39,822 nucleotides of DNA from Lysobacterales bacterium RIFOXYA1_FULL_69_10 (lineage in GTDB: Bacteria > Pseudomonadota > Gammaproteobacteria > Xanthomonadales > Xanthomonadaceae), in the NCBI GenBank assembly GCA_001830245.1, contig MIDV01000028.1:73275-113096 (forward strand). The letters run 5' to 3'. Below are positions 38,766 to 39,822 of the stretch, piece after piece (the stretch's first letter is position 1; each line of letters begins with the position of its first letter). The notes under the pieces were generated by a model that was not told where the DNA came from, did no database searches, and saw nothing but the letters and a program-made list of their open reading frames with translations. A program made the translations under genes and the position numbers.

Positions 38766-39822
38766 ATGACACGTTGGATCAGGCGCGGTGCGCTGGCGCT
38801 TCTCGGGTTCGTCCTGCTGGCATCGCTTTCGGGTTGGCTGGCCCTGCGCGAGAGCCTGCCGCGGCTCGACGGTGAGCAGCCCGTCGCCGGACTTGCGGGT
38901 GCCGCCACCGTGCAACGCGATGCGCTCGGCGTGGTCACCATCGACGCCGGCAACCGGGTCGACGCCATGCGGGCGCTGGGCTGGGTCCACGCGCAGGAGC
39001 GCTATTTCGAGATGGACCTGCTGCGTCGGACCGCGGCGGGCGAGCTGGCGGCGTTGTTCGGCCCGCGCGCGGTCGACCACGACCGCGGCACGCGCGTGCA
39101 TAGGATGCGCGCGCGGGTGGACGCACGCCTCGACGCGATGCTTGTCCTACACCGCGCCGAGGCCGAGGCGTATGCCGCCGGCGTCAATGCCGGGTTGGCG
39201 AGCCTTGATGCGCGGCCGTGGCCGTACCTGTTGCTGCGCCAGGCACCCGAGCCGTGGCAGCTGGCGGACTCCGCGCTGGTCGGCTACGCCATGTATTTCG
39301 ACCTGCAGGACGCCGGCAACGCGCGCGAACTGGGGCTGTTGCGTGTTCGTCCCCATCTGCCGCCGGCGCTCTACACGCTGCTCACCCACGACGGCAGCGA
39401 GTGGGATGCCCCCGTGCAGGGCGAGGCGCGCGGCCCCGCAGCGCTCCCGGGGCCGGCCGAGGTCGACCTGCGCGCACTGGCCTCGCCGGACGCGCCGCGT
39501 ACCGCCACCGCCGAGCCGCCCTTCGCGCGCGGCAGCAACAACTTCGCGGTGTCCGGCGCGCTGACCGACCACGGCGGCGCACTGGTCGCCGATGACATGC
39601 ACCTGGCCCTGCGCGCACCCAACATCTGGTTCCGCGTGCGCCTGCGCTATCCGGACCCGGCCGCACCCGGCGGGCGGGTCGACATCACCGGCTTCAGCCT
39701 GCCCGGCCTGCCCGGTGTTGTGGTCGGCAGCAACGGGCATGTCGCATGGGGCTTCACCAACAGCTACGGCGACTGGGCGGACTGGCGGCGCGAGACGGGC
39801 TGCGCCGCCGACTGCGCGGCCG
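38766..39822 (+). CDS. Penicillin acylase family Ntn hydrolase (truncated at window end)
   Basis: MTRWIRRGALALLGFVLLASLSGWLALRESLPRLDG...VTIDAGNRVDAMRALGWVHAQERYFEMDLLRRTAAGELAALFG...FARGSNNFAVSG autoproteolytic site; open to the window edge so absent from the ORF track. Confidence 0.92.
   Translation, partial: MTRWIRRGALALLGFVLLASLSGWLALRESLPRLDGEQPVAGLAGAATVQRDALGVVTIDAGNRVDAMRALGWVHAQERYFEMDLLRRTAAGELAALFGPRAVDHDRGTRVHRMRARVDARLDAMLVLHRAEAEAYAAGVNAGLASLDARPWPYLLLRQAPEPWQLADSALVGYAMYFDLQDAGNARELGLLRVRPHLPPALYTLLTHDGSEWDAPVQGEARGPAALPGPAEVDLRALASPDAPRTATAEPPFARGSNNFAVSGALTDHGGALVADDMHLALRAPNIWFRVRLRYPDPAAPGGRVDITGFSLPGLPGVVVGSNGHVAWGFTNSYGDWADWRRETGCAADCAA

Noticed and set aside
38519-38968. 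Full 149-aa version of the minus-strand ORF upstream of asnB
   Set aside because: Its 5' part is antisense to the penicillin acylase gene; a start at 38653 (with AGGA upstream) is more plausible for the leader peptide
38788-39564. 258-aa plus-strand ORF
   Set aside because: Out of frame with the penicillin acylase gene beginning at 38766, which runs open to the window edge

Overview
The window is GC-rich chromosomal DNA, probably from a Xanthomonadaceae/Lysobacteraceae-type gammaproteobacterium (inferred from gene content and repeat types). From left to right it holds: a type II secretion run gspF-G-H-I-J-K-L-M-N; a Pho-type phosphate block (OprP-like porin, pstSCAB, phoU) with two candidate PHO boxes; a small MNIO (DUF692) RiPP/bufferin-type operon whose precursor combines EGKCG motifs with EF-hands; rnt; a SugE/Gdx transporter preceded by two ACGA-capped hairpins that look like a guanidine-II (mini-ykkC) riboswitch; rlmB; a TonB-dependent receptor; rnr; tRNA-Leu(CAG); a roughly 8 kb tightly overlapping minus-strand lipid-modification operon headed by an ECF sigma/RskA-like anti-sigma pair; rnk; parC; tpm; a DUF808 gene; asnB; and a truncated penicillin acylase. 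The most notable observation is upstream of asnB: a short leader ORF with six Asn codons in seven (NNNLNNN), a competing hairpin and a strong intrinsic terminator, which together form a textbook-like candidate asparagine-responsive transcription attenuator. All calls come from reading the sequence; no database search was run.
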